Under the pieces are notes generated by a model. The model was not told where the DNA came from. It saw only the letters and a list, made by a program, of their open reading frames with translations, and searched no databases. A stretch of 9,481 nt of DNA from Bacteroidales bacterium UBA3389 (GTDB lineage: Bacteria; Bacteroidota; Bacteroidia; Bacteroidales; P3): NCBI GenBank assembly GCA_002358835.1, contig DEPP01000060.1, forward strand, positions 858-10,338. The letters are read 5' to 3'. Made by a program: the position numbers and the translations under genes. Position 1 is the first letter of the stretch; the number at the start of each line of letters is the position of its first letter. Of the stretch, positions 1 through 7,936 are shown piece by piece.

Positions 1-258
1 TCAATGAAAGCGCGTGAGCGTAAGAGAGAAGCAATAGTAGCTAAATATGCAGCAAAGCGTAAAGCATTGTTGGAAGCGGGAGATTATGAGGCTCTTCAAA
101 GATTGCCGAGAAATGCTTCTCCGGTAAGATTGCACAACAGATGTAAGTTAACCGGCAGACCAAAAGGTTATATGCGTCAATTTGGAATTTCAAGAATCAA
201 TTTCAGAGAGATGGCATTAGCAGGTTTGATTCCAGGTGTCAAAAAAGCAAGTTGGTAG
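1..258 (+). CDS. rpsN: 30S ribosomal protein S14 (uS14), 5' end cut by window
   Basis: S14 binds the head of the small ribosomal subunit, next to S3, S10 and S19. The frame is open from base 1 and gives 85 residues before TAG at 256-258. The first visible codon is Ser, followed by Met at 4-6. From the family's usual 89-residue length I infer that about four N-terminal codons lie outside the window, so the ATG at position 4 is internal rather than the start. The core motifs [15 protein letters not shown] and [11 protein letters not shown] and the C-terminal KKASW are typical. Only one cysteine is present, so this is the long zinc-free form and not the short CxxC zinc form. It is followed by rpsH after 35 bases. 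Identification is very secure. Confidence 0.97.
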   Translation, partial: SMKARERKREAIVAKYAAKRKALLEAGDYEALQRLPRNASPVRLHNRCKLTGRPKGYMRQFGISRINFREMALAGLIPGVKKASW

Positions 259-293
259 GATATAAGTCAGTTACAAATAAAAATAGAAATAAA

Positions 294-692
294 ATGGTTA
301 CAGATCCAATAGCAGATTATCTAACACGCATTAGAAATGCATCAATGGCAAGACATAAAGTTGTTGAGATTCCTGCTTCTAAAATCAAAAAAGAAATAAC
401 CAAAATATTGTTTGATAAAGGTTACATTTTGAATTACAAATTCGAAGATGAAACTTTTCCGAAGACGATAAAAATAGCTTTGAAATACCATCCAATGACT
501 AAAGAACCGGCTATGACAAATATAAAACGTGTCAGCACACCGGGTTTGAGAAAATACGTAGGTGTTGAGAATATGCCAAGAGTATTGAATGGATTAGGTA
601 TAGCAATACTTTCTACATCAAAAGGATTGATGACAGATAAAGAAGCAAGAGCTCTTAATATCGGAGGAGAGGTAATTTGTTACATTAGTTAA
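294..692 (+). CDS. rpsH: 30S ribosomal protein S8 (uS8)
   Basis: S8 is a primary 16S rRNA-binding protein of the central domain. The 132-residue product matches the usual length. The N-terminal motif [14 protein letters not shown] sits at residues 3-16, and the C-terminal RNA-binding signature [20 protein letters not shown] at about 107-126. The frame is open further back to a TTG at 252, which would overlap the end of rpsN, but those extra residues resemble nothing in S8. The ATG at 294 puts the conserved TDPIADYL at the expected place, so I chose it. The bases before it are A-rich with no Shine-Dalgarno sequence, as is common in Bacteroidota. Nineteen bases separate its stop codon from rplF. 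Confidence 0.97.
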   Translation: MVTDPIADYLTRIRNASMARHKVVEIPASKIKKEITKILFDKGYILNYKFEDETFPKTIKIALKYHPMTKEPAMTNIKRVSTPGLRKYVGVENMPRVLNGLGIAILSTSKGLMTDKEARALNIGGEVICYIS

Positions 693-697
693 TTTTT

Positions 698-704
698 AAG
701 GAGG
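698..704 (+). promoter_or_regulatory. Strong Shine-Dalgarno sequence before rplF
   Basis: The sequence AAGGAGG ends seven bases before the rplF ATG at 712, which is perfect anti-Shine-Dalgarno complementarity at ideal spacing. No other gene in this operon has a comparable site: rplO has only AAGGA, and the rest have A-rich or unremarkable leaders. It lies in the 19-base gap between rpsH and rplF, so it is not forced by coding constraint. Confidence 0.85.
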
Positions 705-711
705 AAGACAG

Positions 712-1266
712 ATGTCAAGAATAGGAAAATTACCGATAAGCCTACCCAAGGGTGTAGAAGTAGTGGTAGATGGAGATAATGTAGTAACAGTTAAAGGAAA
801 ACTTGGGACTTTAACACAGAAAGTTGATCCTGCAATAACTGTCGGAATAGAAGGTGAGCAAATATTGCTTACTAGAGCAACTGACCAAAAACAACATAGA
901 GCGTTGCATGGCTTGTATAGAGCATTGGTAGCCAATATGGTAAAAGGTGTTTCTGAAGGCTTTAAGACAACACAGGTTGTTATAGGAGTTGGTTACAAAG
1001 CTCAAGTTCAAGGACAAATTTTGGAATTGTCATTGGGATATTCGCACAATATATTCTTCGAATTGCCGCAAGAAATCAAGTGTGAGACAGTTACAGAAAA
1101 AGGAAAAGATCCTCTTATCATAATGACAAGTATTGATAAGCAATTGTTAGGACAGGTAGCTGCTAAGATTCGTTCTTTGCGTAAACCTGAGCCATACAAA
1201 GGAAAAGGTATCAGATTCCAAGGTGAAGTTATTCGTAAGAAAGCAGGTAAAGCGGCTGCTAAGTAA
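712..1266 (+). CDS. rplF: 50S ribosomal protein L6 (uL6)
   Basis: L6 sits on the large subunit near the GTPase-associated region and the sarcin-ricin loop. The 184-residue product begins MSRIGKLPI, as is usual for the family, has the paired L6 folds (roughly residues 10-80 and 88-165), and carries the signature KPEPYKGKGI at 158-167. The tail is short and basic, rich in Lys and Ala. The start at 712 is fixed by the conserved N-terminus and by the AAGGAGG seven bases upstream, the only strong ribosome-binding sequence in the operon. rplR follows after 25 bases. Nothing in the protein itself is unusual. Confidence 0.98.
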   Translation: MSRIGKLPISLPKGVEVVVDGDNVVTVKGKLGTLTQKVDPAITVGIEGEQILLTRATDQKQHRALHGLYRALVANMVKGVSEGFKTTQVVIGVGYKAQVQGQILELSLGYSHNIFFELPQEIKCETVTEKGKDPLIIMTSIDKQLLGQVAAKIRSLRKPEPYKGKGIRFQGEVIRKKAGKAAAK

Positions 1267-1291
1267 TTTTTGAATTAAAATCCGTACAAGG

Positions 1292-1645
1292 ATGGCAACT
1301 AAGAAAGAAATAAGAAGATTTAAGTTAAAAATGAGGATCCGCAAAAAAATAAGCGGAACAAGTAACAGACCTCGTTTAACCGTATTCAGAAGCAATAAAG
1401 AGATTTATGCTCAATTGATAGATGATGAAAAAGGTGTAACTTTAGTTTCTGCATCTACAATGGAGAAAAGTTTCGAGAGAAAAGGTACAAAAACTGAAAG
1501 AGCAATATCTGTAGGTAAATCGGTTGCAGAAAGAGCTAAAGCGATTGGTGTTGAAGCTGTAGTTTTCGATAGAAACGGATATTTGTATCATGGAAGAGTT
1601 AAATCATTGGCTGATTCTGCCAGAGAAAATGGCTTAAAATTCTAA
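1292..1645 (+). CDS. rplR: 50S ribosomal protein L18 (uL18)
   Basis: L18 binds 5S rRNA and, with L5, anchors it in the central protuberance. The 117-residue product has the basic N-terminal stretch (residues 4-20), then [17 protein letters not shown] at about 25-41, the segment that includes the conserved core strand. The C-terminal half has [20 protein letters not shown] at about 90-109, typical of L18. An AAGG abuts the ATG directly, too close to act as a ribosome-binding site. rpsE begins six bases after the stop, consistent with coupled translation. Confidence 0.97.
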   Translation: MATKKEIRRFKLKMRIRKKISGTSNRPRLTVFRSNKEIYAQLIDDEKGVTLVSASTMEKSFERKGTKTERAISVGKSVAERAKAIGVEAVVFDRNGYLYHGRVKSLADSARENGLKF

Positions 1646-1651
1646 GTAGTT

Positions 1652-2170
1652 ATGGCTGAAGTAAATGTAAAAAGAGTAAAGTCTAGTGAAATTGATTTCA
1701 AAGATAGACTTGTAAGTATAAACAGAGTTACCAAAGTAACCAAGGGAGGTAGAACTTTCAGTTTTTCTGCCATTGTGGTTGTAGGAAATGAAAATGGTGT
1801 TGTCGGATATGGTTTGGGAAAAGCAAAAGAAGTTGCAGCAGCCATTGCCAAAGGAGTTGATGATGCTAAGAAGAACTTGGTTAAGGTTCCTGTTTTGAAA
1901 GGAACAATTCCTCACGAACAAATTGCAAAATATAGTGGAGCAAGAGTTTTCTTGAAGCCAGCAGCTCCGGGAACAGGATTGATAGCAGGTGGTGCTATGC
2001 GTGCTGTTTTGGAAAGCGTTGGTGTTAAAGACGTGTTGGCAAAATCTAAAGGTTCATCAAACCCTCATAGCGTTGTGAAAGCAACCATAGCAGCTTTGAT
2101 GCAAATGAGAGATCCTTATACCATTGCAAAGTTGAGAGGTATAGAAATGGATAGAGTATTTAACGGATAA
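1652..2170 (+). CDS. rpsE: 30S ribosomal protein S5 (uS5)
   Basis: S5 lies at the back of the small subunit by the mRNA entry channel and contributes to decoding accuracy. The 172-residue product has the N-terminal double-stranded-RNA-binding-like domain, with [20 protein letters not shown] at about residues 18-37. That loop is where spectinomycin-resistance changes fall in other bacteria. It is followed by [17 protein letters not shown] at 45-61. The C-terminal half has [19 protein letters not shown] at 103-121 and [12 protein letters not shown] at 133-144. All are typical. It starts six bases after rplR without a Shine-Dalgarno sequence, and rpmD follows after 20 bases. Confidence 0.98.
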   Translation: MAEVNVKRVKSSEIDFKDRLVSINRVTKVTKGGRTFSFSAIVVVGNENGVVGYGLGKAKEVAAAIAKGVDDAKKNLVKVPVLKGTIPHEQIAKYSGARVFLKPAAPGTGLIAGGAMRAVLESVGVKDVLAKSKGSSNPHSVVKATIAALMQMRDPYTIAKLRGIEMDRVFNG

Positions 2171-2190
2171 TCAAAAACACTTGAAGCGCT

Positions 2191-2370
2191 ATGAAATTGA
2201 AAGTAACACAAGTAAGAAGCAGTATCGGACATCCTGCAAGACAAAAGAAGACATTAGAAGCTTTGGGACTTGGAAAGATAGGCCGTACAAGACTTCACGA
2301 AAAGACCTTACCAATCGAGGGAATGATAGCAAAGGTTAGTCATTTGGTTAAAGTAGAGGAAATTAATTAA
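2191..2370 (+). CDS. rpmD: 50S ribosomal protein L30 (uL30)
   Basis: L30 is a small protein of the large subunit, bound to 23S rRNA. Reading from the ATG at 2191 gives 59 residues and a TAA at 2368-2370. The start MKLKVTQVRSSIG, the motif QKKTLEALGLGKIGRT at about residues 18-33 and GMIAKVSHLVKV at about 44-55 match the bacterial short form (about 60 residues). It occupies the standard position between rpsE and rplO. No Shine-Dalgarno sequence is seen before it. It is easily missed because of its length, but the identification is secure. Confidence 0.96.
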   Translation: MKLKVTQVRSSIGHPARQKKTLEALGLGKIGRTRLHEKTLPIEGMIAKVSHLVKVEEIN

Positions 2371-2393
2371 GAAGAAAATTAAAGGAAATAATC

Positions 2394-2843
2394 ATGGATT
2401 TAAGTACACTAAAACCTGCAGAAGGTTCAACAAAGAACCGTAAGAGAATCGGACGTGGACAAGGTTCCGGAAGAGGTGGCACTTCAACAAGAGGACATAA
2501 AGGAGCGAAATCTCGTTCTGGATACTCTCGTAAGATAGGTTTTGAAGGAGGGCAAATGCCTCTATACAGACGACTACCTAAATTCGGTTTCAAGAATATC
2601 AATAGAATAGAATATGTTGGAGTTAATCTTGATATTTTGAGTGAATTAGCAGAAAGAACTCAAATAACAGATGTAACTATTGATGTATTGAAGCAACACG
2701 GACTGTTGTCTTCAAGAAATGCTAAAGTGAAAATTCTTGGAAGAGGAGAATTAGGTACAACAATCAATGTAACAGCACATGCTTTCTCAAAAACGGCTAA
2801 AGCCGCTATAGAAGCAAAAGGTGGTGTTGCAACAATAATCTAA
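2394..2843 (+). CDS. rplO: 50S ribosomal protein L15 (uL15)
   Basis: L15 is a late-assembly protein of the large subunit whose extended N-terminus runs into 23S rRNA. The 149-residue product has the glycine- and arginine-rich N-terminal extension (GRGQGSGRGGTSTRGHKG at residues 20-37), then EGGQMPLYRRLPKFGFKN at 51-68, and a globular C-terminal domain with the conserved KILGRGEL. A weak AAGGA lies seven bases before the start, the second-best ribosome-binding match in the operon. secY starts six bases after the stop. Confidence 0.98.
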   Translation: MDLSTLKPAEGSTKNRKRIGRGQGSGRGGTSTRGHKGAKSRSGYSRKIGFEGGQMPLYRRLPKFGFKNINRIEYVGVNLDILSELAERTQITDVTIDVLKQHGLLSSRNAKVKILGRGELGTTINVTAHAFSKTAKAAIEAKGGVATII

Positions 2844-2849
2844 TAGCCG

Positions 2850-4199
2850 ATGAAACGATTTATCAATACATTAAAAAATATCTGGAACATCAAAGATTTG
2901 CGAGATAGAATACTCTATACACTAGCCTTAGTGCTAATTTATAGAGTTGGTTCTTATGTCGTAATTCCAGGCATCAATCCTGCTGATTTGGTCGGATTGC
3001 AAGAACAAACCAAAGATGGAGTTTTGGGATTGTTGAATATGTTTTCTGGAGGAGCATTTTCAAATGCGTCTATCTTTGCATTAGGAATTATGCCATACAT
3101 CACTGCATCAATTGTTATGCAGTTGCTGACAATGGTGGTTCCTTATTTTACAAAGATGCAGAGAGAGGGAGAGAGTGGAAGAAGAAAAATCAACCAGATG
3201 ACAAGATGGCTTACTATAATCGTAACCATATTCCAATCATTTGCATATTTGGCAAATCTAAGAGCTCAAATCAATGGTGCTCCAATTTATAGCATAACAG
3301 GTTCTGATAGTCTCAATTTCTTCAATTGGGTATTGCCTATATCAATAATGCTTACATGCGGAACATTGTTTGTAATGTGGCTTGGTGAAAGAATTACAGA
3401 TAAGGGAATCGGTAATGGTATATCGTTGTTGATAATGGTCGGTATCGTAGCTCGTTTACCATTTGCTTTATTTGCTGAATTTGCATCAAGAATGGAAGAC
3501 CAAGGAGGGCAATTGGTAATGTTCTTCGTAGAATTGGTTGTTTTGTTGGTAGTGATTATGCTATGTATACTTTTGGTTCAAGGAACAAGACGTATTCCTG
3601 TTCAATATGCAAAACGAATAGTAGGAAACAAGCAATATGGAGGCGCAAGACAATATGTTCCAATAAAGATCAATGCTGCTGGAGTTATGCCTATAATCTT
3701 TGCTCAAGCGATAATGTTTATTCCTGTAACTTTGTTCGGATTTTCTGATTCAGAAAGTATGTCAGGAATCGCATCTGCATTATCGGATTTCAATGGATTT
3801 TGGTATAATTTGATTTTTGCATTGTTGATAATTGCGTTTACATACTTCTATACGGCTGTAGCGATTAATCCTAAACAAATGGCTGATGATATGAAGAAGA
3901 ATGGTGGATTTATTCCTGGTATAAAACCTGGAAAGAAAACAGAAGAATTTTTCGATAATGTATTGTCGAAAATGACTTTGCCTGGTTCTATATTCTTAGC
4001 CGTAGTTGCAATTCTGCCAGCTATAGTAAGTTTGTTCGGAGTTAATCAACAATTCGCACAGTTTTATGGTGGAACCTCTTTGTTGATTTTGGTCGGAGTT
4101 GTATTGGATACTCTACAACAAATTGAAAGTCATTTGTTGATGAGACATTATGATGGATTGACAAAGTCTGGAAGAATCAAGGGTAGAGGTCAAATGTAA
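2850..4199 (+). CDS. secY: Preprotein translocase channel subunit SecY
   Basis: SecY forms the protein-conducting channel in the inner membrane, with SecE and SecG. The 449-residue product has about ten hydrophobic segments. Visible landmarks are TM1 at about residues 20-39, the plug region around FSGGAFSNASIFALGIMPYI (65-84), the cytosolic loop QREGESGRRKINQMTRW (104-120), the loop with RRIPVQYAKR (247-256) that contacts SecA and the ribosome, and TM10 with LLILVGVVLDTLQQIESHLL (411-430) followed by a basic tail. Length and motifs fit the Bacteroidota family. It follows rplO as in most bacteria, but adk, often next, is absent and map follows directly after 10 bases. Confidence 0.98.
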   Translation: MKRFINTLKNIWNIKDLRDRILYTLALVLIYRVGSYVVIPGINPADLVGLQEQTKDGVLGLLNMFSGGAFSNASIFALGIMPYITASIVMQLLTMVVPYFTKMQREGESGRRKINQMTRWLTIIVTIFQSFAYLANLRAQINGAPIYSITGSDSLNFFNWVLPISIMLTCGTLFVMWLGERITDKGIGNGISLLIMVGIVARLPFALFAEFASRMEDQGGQLVMFFVELVVLLVVIMLCILLVQGTRRIPVQYAKRIVGNKQYGGARQYVPIKINAAGVMPIIFAQAIMFIPVTLFGFSDSESMSGIASALSDFNGFWYNLIFALLIIAFTYFYTAVAINPKQMADDMKKNGGFIPGIKPGKKTEEFFDNVLSKMTLPGSIFLAVVAILPAIVSLFGVNQQFAQFYGGTSLLILVGVVLDTLQQIESHLLMRHYDGLTKSGRIKGRGQM

Positions 4200-4209
4200 G
4201 ATTTTTGCG

Positions 4210-5004
4210 ATGATACCAGTAAAGACAAGAGAAGAGATAGAAGAACTAAGAATAAGTGCATTAAAGGTAGGAGACACTTTGGCTGAAGTTGCGAAGCTTA
4301 TCAAGCCGGGTGTTACTACCGGGCATTTAGACAAGATAGCTGAAGAATATATTAGAGATATGGGATGTATCCCTGCTTTCAAAGGATATTGCGGCTATCC
4401 TGCTTCACTTTGTATATCGGTTAATGATGTCGTTGTTCATGGTATTCCAGACAAATTGGAATTAAAAGAAGGCGATGTAGTCTCTGTTGATTGTGGTGTA
4501 ATTTGTAACGGTTGGGTTGGTGATTCGGCATATTCATTTGCTTTGAATGGAGTGTCAGAGGAAGTGAAACAACTTTTGCAGGTAACGAAACAATCTCTTT
4601 ATTTGGGAATCGAAAAATGTAGAATAGGACAAAGAATCGGTGATTTGAGCAATCAAATACAGACATATTGCGAATCATTCGGCTATGGAGTGGTTAGAGA
4701 ACTTTGCGGTCATGGTTTAGGTAGAAAAATGCACGAAGAACCGAGTGTTGCCAACTATGGACGAAAGGGAACCGGTCCAAAATTTAGAGAAGGAATGGTT
4801 ATAGCAATTGAACCGATGATTACGTTAGGCAATAAAGAAGTTCGCTTTGAAGCGGATCAATGGACTTGTCGAACAGTCGATGGTTCTACTGCAGCACATT
4901 TTGAACACGATGTTGCCATTACAAAAGACGGAGCGGAGATATTGTCAAGCTTCGAAATGATAGAACAAGCGATAAAAACAAATATAAACTTAGAGCAAAT
5001 TTAA
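4210..5004 (+). CDS. map: Methionine aminopeptidase, type I
   Basis: This cytosolic dimetal hydrolase removes the initiator methionine from new proteins. The 264-residue product has the pita-bread fold motifs. By spacing and context, the metal ligands of the E. coli enzyme are all present: Asp94 and Asp105 (11 apart, as in E. coli), His168 in [13 protein letters not shown], Glu201 in AIEPMI and Glu232 in FEHDVAI. The substrate-site histidines His77 (VVVHGIP) and His175 are also present. There is no N-terminal zinc-finger extension, so it is the short bacterial type. It ends one base before infA, which suggests coupled translation. The enzyme should be active. Confidence 0.98.
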   Translation: MIPVKTREEIEELRISALKVGDTLAEVAKLIKPGVTTGHLDKIAEEYIRDMGCIPAFKGYCGYPASLCISVNDVVVHGIPDKLELKEGDVVSVDCGVICNGWVGDSAYSFALNGVSEEVKQLLQVTKQSLYLGIEKCRIGQRIGDLSNQIQTYCESFGYGVVRELCGHGLGRKMHEEPSVANYGRKGTGPKFREGMVIAIEPMITLGNKEVRFEADQWTCRTVDGSTAAHFEHDVAITKDGAEILSSFEMIEQAIKTNINLEQI

Positions 5005-5005
5005 T

Positions 5006-5224
5006 ATGGCTAAACAAGAATCCATACAATTAGACGGAACCGTATTGGAATCGTTGGGAAACGCTATGTTTAGTGTTGAGCTGGAGAATGGACACGTTAT
5101 CATTGCGCATATTTCTGGAAAGATGAGAATGCACTACATCAAAATCTTACCTGGAGATAAGGTGCAAGTGGAGATGTCTCCATATGATTTGACTAAAGGT
5201 CGTATAACATACCGACATAAGTAA
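5006..5224 (+). CDS. infA: Translation initiation factor IF-1
   Basis: IF1 is a single OB-fold protein that sits in the ribosomal A site during initiation. The 72-residue product has the usual length. It has [20 protein letters not shown] at residues 11-30 and [20 protein letters not shown] at about 37-56, followed by [13 protein letters not shown]. All are hallmarks of IF1. The start at 5006 is only one base past the map stop codon and no separate ribosome-binding site is visible, so it probably depends on ribosomes finishing map. Confidence 0.98.
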   Translation: MAKQESIQLDGTVLESLGNAMFSVELENGHVIIAHISGKMRMHYIKILPGDKVQVEMSPYDLTKGRITYRHK

Positions 5225-5265
5225 AACTGCAGAGAGTAAAAACAAAAAAATAAAATTTACCGAAG

Positions 5266-5382
5266 ATGAAAGTTAGAACCTCAGTAAAGAAAAGATCTCC
5301 CGAATGTATTGTAGTGAAAAGAAAGGGAGTTGTCTATGTTATCAACAAGAAAAATCCTAAGTATAAACAAAGACAAGGGTAA
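5266..5382 (+). CDS. rpmJ: 50S ribosomal protein L36 (bL36), zinc-free form
   Basis: L36 is the smallest large-subunit protein. The ATG at 5266 gives 38 residues, ending TAA at 5380-5382. It begins [10 protein letters not shown] and ends NPKYKQRQG, both diagnostic. The zinc-ribbon form has three cysteines and one histidine. Here only Cys14 remains: the first Cys position is Ser11, the third is in VINKKN, and the His position is Tyr. It therefore cannot hold zinc in the usual way. This agrees with the zinc-free S14 and S4 in the same operon and with what I know of Bacteroidota L36. It lies 41 bases after infA and 29 before rpsM. Confidence 0.96.
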   Translation: MKVRTSVKKRSPECIVVKRKGVVYVINKKNPKYKQRQG

Positions 5383-5411
5383 TTTAAGTAATTAAATAAT
5401 AGAAAAGATTT

Positions 5412-5789
5412 ATGGCAAGAATTGCGGGTATAGACTTACCAAAAAACAAGAGAGGTGTTATCGGTTTGACGTATATCTATGGAATAGGTAGAAGTTTGGC
5501 TTCTCAAATATTGGCCAAAGCAGGAATCGATGAAAATAAAAAGGTAAGTGAATGGAATGACGATGAACAAAATGCAATCCGTACTATCATAGGAGAAGAG
5601 TACAAAGTTGAAGGAGCATTACGTTCAGAAGTACAGATGAACATCAAGAGATTGATGGATATAGGCTGTTACAGAGGAATTCGTCATCGTAATGGTTTGC
5701 CTCTACGTGGACAAAGCACAAAGAACAATGCAAGAACACGTAAGGGTAAGAAGAAAACCGTTGCAAACAAGAAAAAAGTAACTAAGTAA
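5412..5789 (+). CDS. rpsM: 30S ribosomal protein S13 (uS13)
   Basis: S13 lies at the top of the small-subunit head and makes bridges to the large subunit. The 125-residue product begins [15 protein letters not shown], has the helix-two-turn-helix-like motif [14 protein letters not shown] at about residues 21-34, and the C-terminal rRNA- and tRNA-contacting segment [20 protein letters not shown] at 87-106. It ends in a lysine-rich tail. The Ser and Asn in GQSTKNN, where E. coli has Arg and Thr, fit Bacteroidota. It is followed by an unusually long 99-base gap before rpsK. Confidence 0.98.
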   Translation: MARIAGIDLPKNKRGVIGLTYIYGIGRSLASQILAKAGIDENKKVSEWNDDEQNAIRTIIGEEYKVEGALRSEVQMNIKRLMDIGCYRGIRHRNGLPLRGQSTKNNARTRKGKKKTVANKKKVTK

Positions 5790-5801
5790 AAAAAGTAAGT
5801 T

Positions 5802-5856
5802 AATTTAGGTGAATGCGGACTATATAATAAGAAAACACTAAATTCGGAGCATTCAT
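5802..5856 (+). promoter_or_regulatory. Candidate leader RNA with interleaved stems before rpsK
   Basis: This is the longest intergenic gap in the operon (5790-5888, 99 bases). Two pairings are interleaved. AATTTAG at 5802-5808 pairs with CTAAATT at 5838-5844 (7 bp). The segment 5809-5816 pairs with 5849-5856, with core TGAATGC/GCATTCA plus a G-U pair. The order a-b-a'-b' means they form either an H-type pseudoknot or two mutually exclusive hairpins. In E. coli, S4 represses its operon through a pseudoknot in the leader upstream of rpsM. Here the element lies upstream of rpsK and rpsD (S4), so I infer a comparable autoregulatory site. The stems are AT-rich and the loop lengths (0, 21, 4) are tight on one side. 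Confidence 0.5.
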
Positions 5857-5872
5857 AAGTAATAATCAATAA

Positions 5873-5890
5873 ATATTGTAGAAACAATAT
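5873..5890 (+). promoter_or_regulatory. Hairpin enclosing the start of rpsK
   Basis: ATATTGT (5873-5879) and ACAATAT (5884-5890) form a perfect 7-bp stem around the four-base loop AGAA. The last two paired bases are the A and U of the rpsK start codon. Such a hairpin could hinder ribosome access and act with the interleaved stems 17 bases upstream. The stem is weak (one or two G-C pairs), so it may only tune initiation. Confidence 0.4.
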
Positions 5891-6278
5891 GGCGAAAAGT
5901 TCAAAACCAACGAAGAAAAGAGTAGTAAAAGTTGAGCCGGTAGGAAAAGCATTCATTTTTGCTTCATTCAACAACTGTATTATTTCGTTGACTAACAATG
6001 CAGGACAAGTAATAGCTTGGTCATCTGCAGGAAAGATGGGGTTCAGAGGTTCTAAGAAGAACACCCCTTATGCATCTCAAATGGCAGCAGAGGATTGCTC
6101 AAAAGTTGCCTTTGATTATGGCTTGAGAAAAGTAAAAGTATTCGTAAAAGGACCAGGTGCAGGACGTGAGTCTGCAATCAGAGCTATCAGCACTTCAGGC
6201 ATAGAGGTATTGGAAATAACAGACGTTACACCACTACCACACAATGGTTGTCGTCCTCCAAAGAGAAGAAGAGTTTAA
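5889..6278 (+). CDS. rpsK: 30S ribosomal protein S11 (uS11)
   Basis: S11 lies on the platform of the small subunit near the E site and the mRNA exit. The 129-residue product has the basic N-terminus, [20 protein letters not shown] at about residues 22-41, [20 protein letters not shown] at 45-64, [16 protein letters not shown] at 85-100, and the conserved end [16 protein letters not shown]. All are typical. The start codon is partly inside a small hairpin and no Shine-Dalgarno sequence is seen. It lies after the candidate leader and 41 bases before rpsD, so it may be the first gene controlled by that leader. Confidence 0.98.
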   Translation: MAKSSKPTKKRVVKVEPVGKAFIFASFNNCIISLTNNAGQVIAWSSAGKMGFRGSKKNTPYASQMAAEDCSKVAFDYGLRKVKVFVKGPGAGRESAIRAISTSGIEVLEITDVTPLPHNGCRPPKRRRV

Positions 6279-6319
6279 TTAACGTAAATTTAGTTTCAAA
6301 GGTAAAAAAAGATTAGACT

Positions 6320-6922
6320 ATGGCAAGATATATAGGTCCTAAAAGTAAAATAGCAAGAAAGTTCAGAGAACCGATTTACGGAGCAGACAAAGCATTTGAA
6401 AAAAGAAATTATCCTCCAGGACAACATGGCTTTAACAAAAGACGTCCAAAACAATCAGAGTATGGCGTTCAGTTGATGGAGAAGCAAAAAGCAAAATACA
6501 CATATGGTATTTTGGAAAAACAATTCCGTAACTTGTTTGAGAAGGCTTCTCGTAAGGGAGGTGTTACTGGTGTAGTTTTATTGCAACTCATAGAGTCAAG
6601 ATTGGACAATGTAGTTTACAGATTGGGAATTGCTAAGACAAGAAATCAAGCAAGACAAGTCGTATCACACAGACACATAACTGTTAATGGCAAGGTGGTA
6701 AACATTCCTTCATACTTGTTGAAAGCGGGAGATGTGGTTGGAGTTAGAGAACGTTCTAAATCATTAGAAATAATAGAAGACTCATTGTCGTCAAGAGTAA
6801 ATTATTCTTGGTTGGATTGGGATGGAACTAAGATGGAAGGTAGATTTATGAACTATCCGGAAAGAGAAGATATTCCAGAAAACATAAAAGAACAATTGAT
6901 AGTTGAGTTGTATTCTAAATAA
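6320..6922 (+). CDS. rpsD: 30S ribosomal protein S4 (uS4)
   Basis: S4 nucleates assembly of the small-subunit body, lines the mRNA entry tunnel, and in several bacteria represses its own operon by binding mRNA. The 200-residue product begins [15 protein letters not shown] and has [20 protein letters not shown] at residues 30-49. The S4 RNA-binding fold spans about 92-155, with [20 protein letters not shown] and [19 protein letters not shown]. The end is [12 protein letters not shown]. There are no cysteines at all, so the N-terminal zinc knuckle of some S4 proteins is missing. rpoA follows after 15 bases. Confidence 0.98.
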   Translation: MARYIGPKSKIARKFREPIYGADKAFEKRNYPPGQHGFNKRRPKQSEYGVQLMEKQKAKYTYGILEKQFRNLFEKASRKGGVTGVVLLQLIESRLDNVVYRLGIAKTRNQARQVVSHRHITVNGKVVNIPSYLLKAGDVVGVRERSKSLEIIEDSLSSRVNYSWLDWDGTKMEGRFMNYPEREDIPENIKEQLIVELYSK

Positions 6923-6937
6923 TAAATAACGAAAATA

Positions 6938-7930
6938 ATGGCCATATTAGCTTTTCAACAACCTGACAAGGTTATCATGATAGAATCCGACGATTTCAAG
7001 GGAACATTCGAATTCCGTCCCCTTGAACCTCGTTACGGAGTTACAATAGGAAATGCACTAAGACGTATTTTGGTGTCATCTTTGGAAGGATTTGCAATAA
7101 CCTCCATAAGAATCGACGGAGTAAATCACGAGTTCGATACTATACCCGGGGTTATTGAAGACATGACAGAGATAATCCTAAACTTGAAGCAATTACGTTT
7201 CAAGAGACAGATAGAGACAGAGGAGAGAGAAACCGTACAATTCAAGATTGAAGGCAAGAATGTATTCAAGGCCGGAGATATAAATGCACATTTGAATGGT
7301 TTTCAAATTCTAAATACTGAGGTAGAGATATGTCATATGGAGCCTTCAGTAACTCTATCAATGGAGATAACCATAGAAAAAGGTAGAGGATATGTGCCTG
7401 CTGAGGAAAATAAGAAAGCGGATGATGTTATTGGAACAATTGCGATCGATTCTATTTTTACACCGATAAAGAATGTAAATTATACGGTTGAGAACTATAG
7501 AGTTGAACACAGAATTGACTATGAAAAGTTGATTTTGGAGGTGATAACAGATGGTTCGATAACACCAAAAGACGCTTTGAAAGAAGCCGCGTCCATATTG
7601 ATACAGCACTTCTTATTATTCTCAGACGAGAAAATTTCAATCAAGACAGACCTTCAAACACCGACAGAAGAGTTTGATGAGACTACATTGCACATAAGAC
7701 AGTTGTTAAAGACGAGACTATTGGATTTGGATTTATCCGTTAGAGCGTTGAATTGTTTGAAGAGTGCAGAGGTAGAAACATTGGGCGATTTGGTGGCATT
7801 CAACAAATCAGATTTGTTGAAGTTCAGAAACTTTGGAAGAAAGTCTCTTACAGAGTTGGAAAATTTGGTCAAGTCAAAGAACTTGGAATTTGGTATGAAT
7901 GTTTCAAAGTATAAATTAGAAAAAGAGTAA
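6938..7930 (+). CDS. rpoA: DNA-directed RNA polymerase subunit alpha
   Basis: The alpha dimer starts RNA polymerase assembly, and its C-terminal domain binds promoter DNA and activators. The 330-residue product has the N-terminal domain with [20 protein letters not shown] at residues 32-51 (the dimer and beta-contact helix) and [14 protein letters not shown] at 71-84. A linker runs to about 250. The C-terminal domain at about 255-318 keeps the helix-hairpin-helix with VRALNCLK (268-275) and [14 protein letters not shown]. Arg269, Asn272 and Lys275 correspond to the DNA-contacting Arg265, Asn268 and Lys271 of E. coli. It is complete and apparently normal. It lies 15 bases after rpsD and 6 before rplQ. 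Confidence 0.98.
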   Translation: MAILAFQQPDKVIMIESDDFKGTFEFRPLEPRYGVTIGNALRRILVSSLEGFAITSIRIDGVNHEFDTIPGVIEDMTEIILNLKQLRFKRQIETEERETVQFKIEGKNVFKAGDINAHLNGFQILNTEVEICHMEPSVTLSMEITIEKGRGYVPAEENKKADDVIGTIAIDSIFTPIKNVNYTVENYRVEHRIDYEKLILEVITDGSITPKDALKEAASILIQHFLLFSDEKISIKTDLQTPTEEFDETTLHIRQLLKTRLLDLDLSVRALNCLKSAEVETLGDLVAFNKSDLLKFRNFGRKSLTELENLVKSKNLEFGMNVSKYKLEKE

Positions 7931-7936
7931 CAAGAA

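Noticed and set aside
252..293. Upstream TTG start for rpsH, overlapping the end of rpsN
   Set aside because: The 14 extra residues match nothing in S8, whereas the ATG at 294 places TDPIADYL at the standard N-terminal position.
4306..4324. CCGGG...CCGG inverted repeat inside map
   Set aside because: The stem is only four pairs within a conserved coding stretch, so it is not evidence of a control site.
5823..5828. TATAAT resembling a sigma-70 -10 box before rpsK
   Set aside because: It has no TTGACA or TTTG partner, does not fit TAnnTTTG of Bacteroidota, and lies in the loop region of the candidate leader.
5684..6064. Open frame of 126 codons on the - strand across rpsM and rpsK
   Set aside because: It is antisense to two certain ribosomal genes, has a low-complexity hydrophobic content, and has no start signal; the same holds for other antisense frames over the operon.
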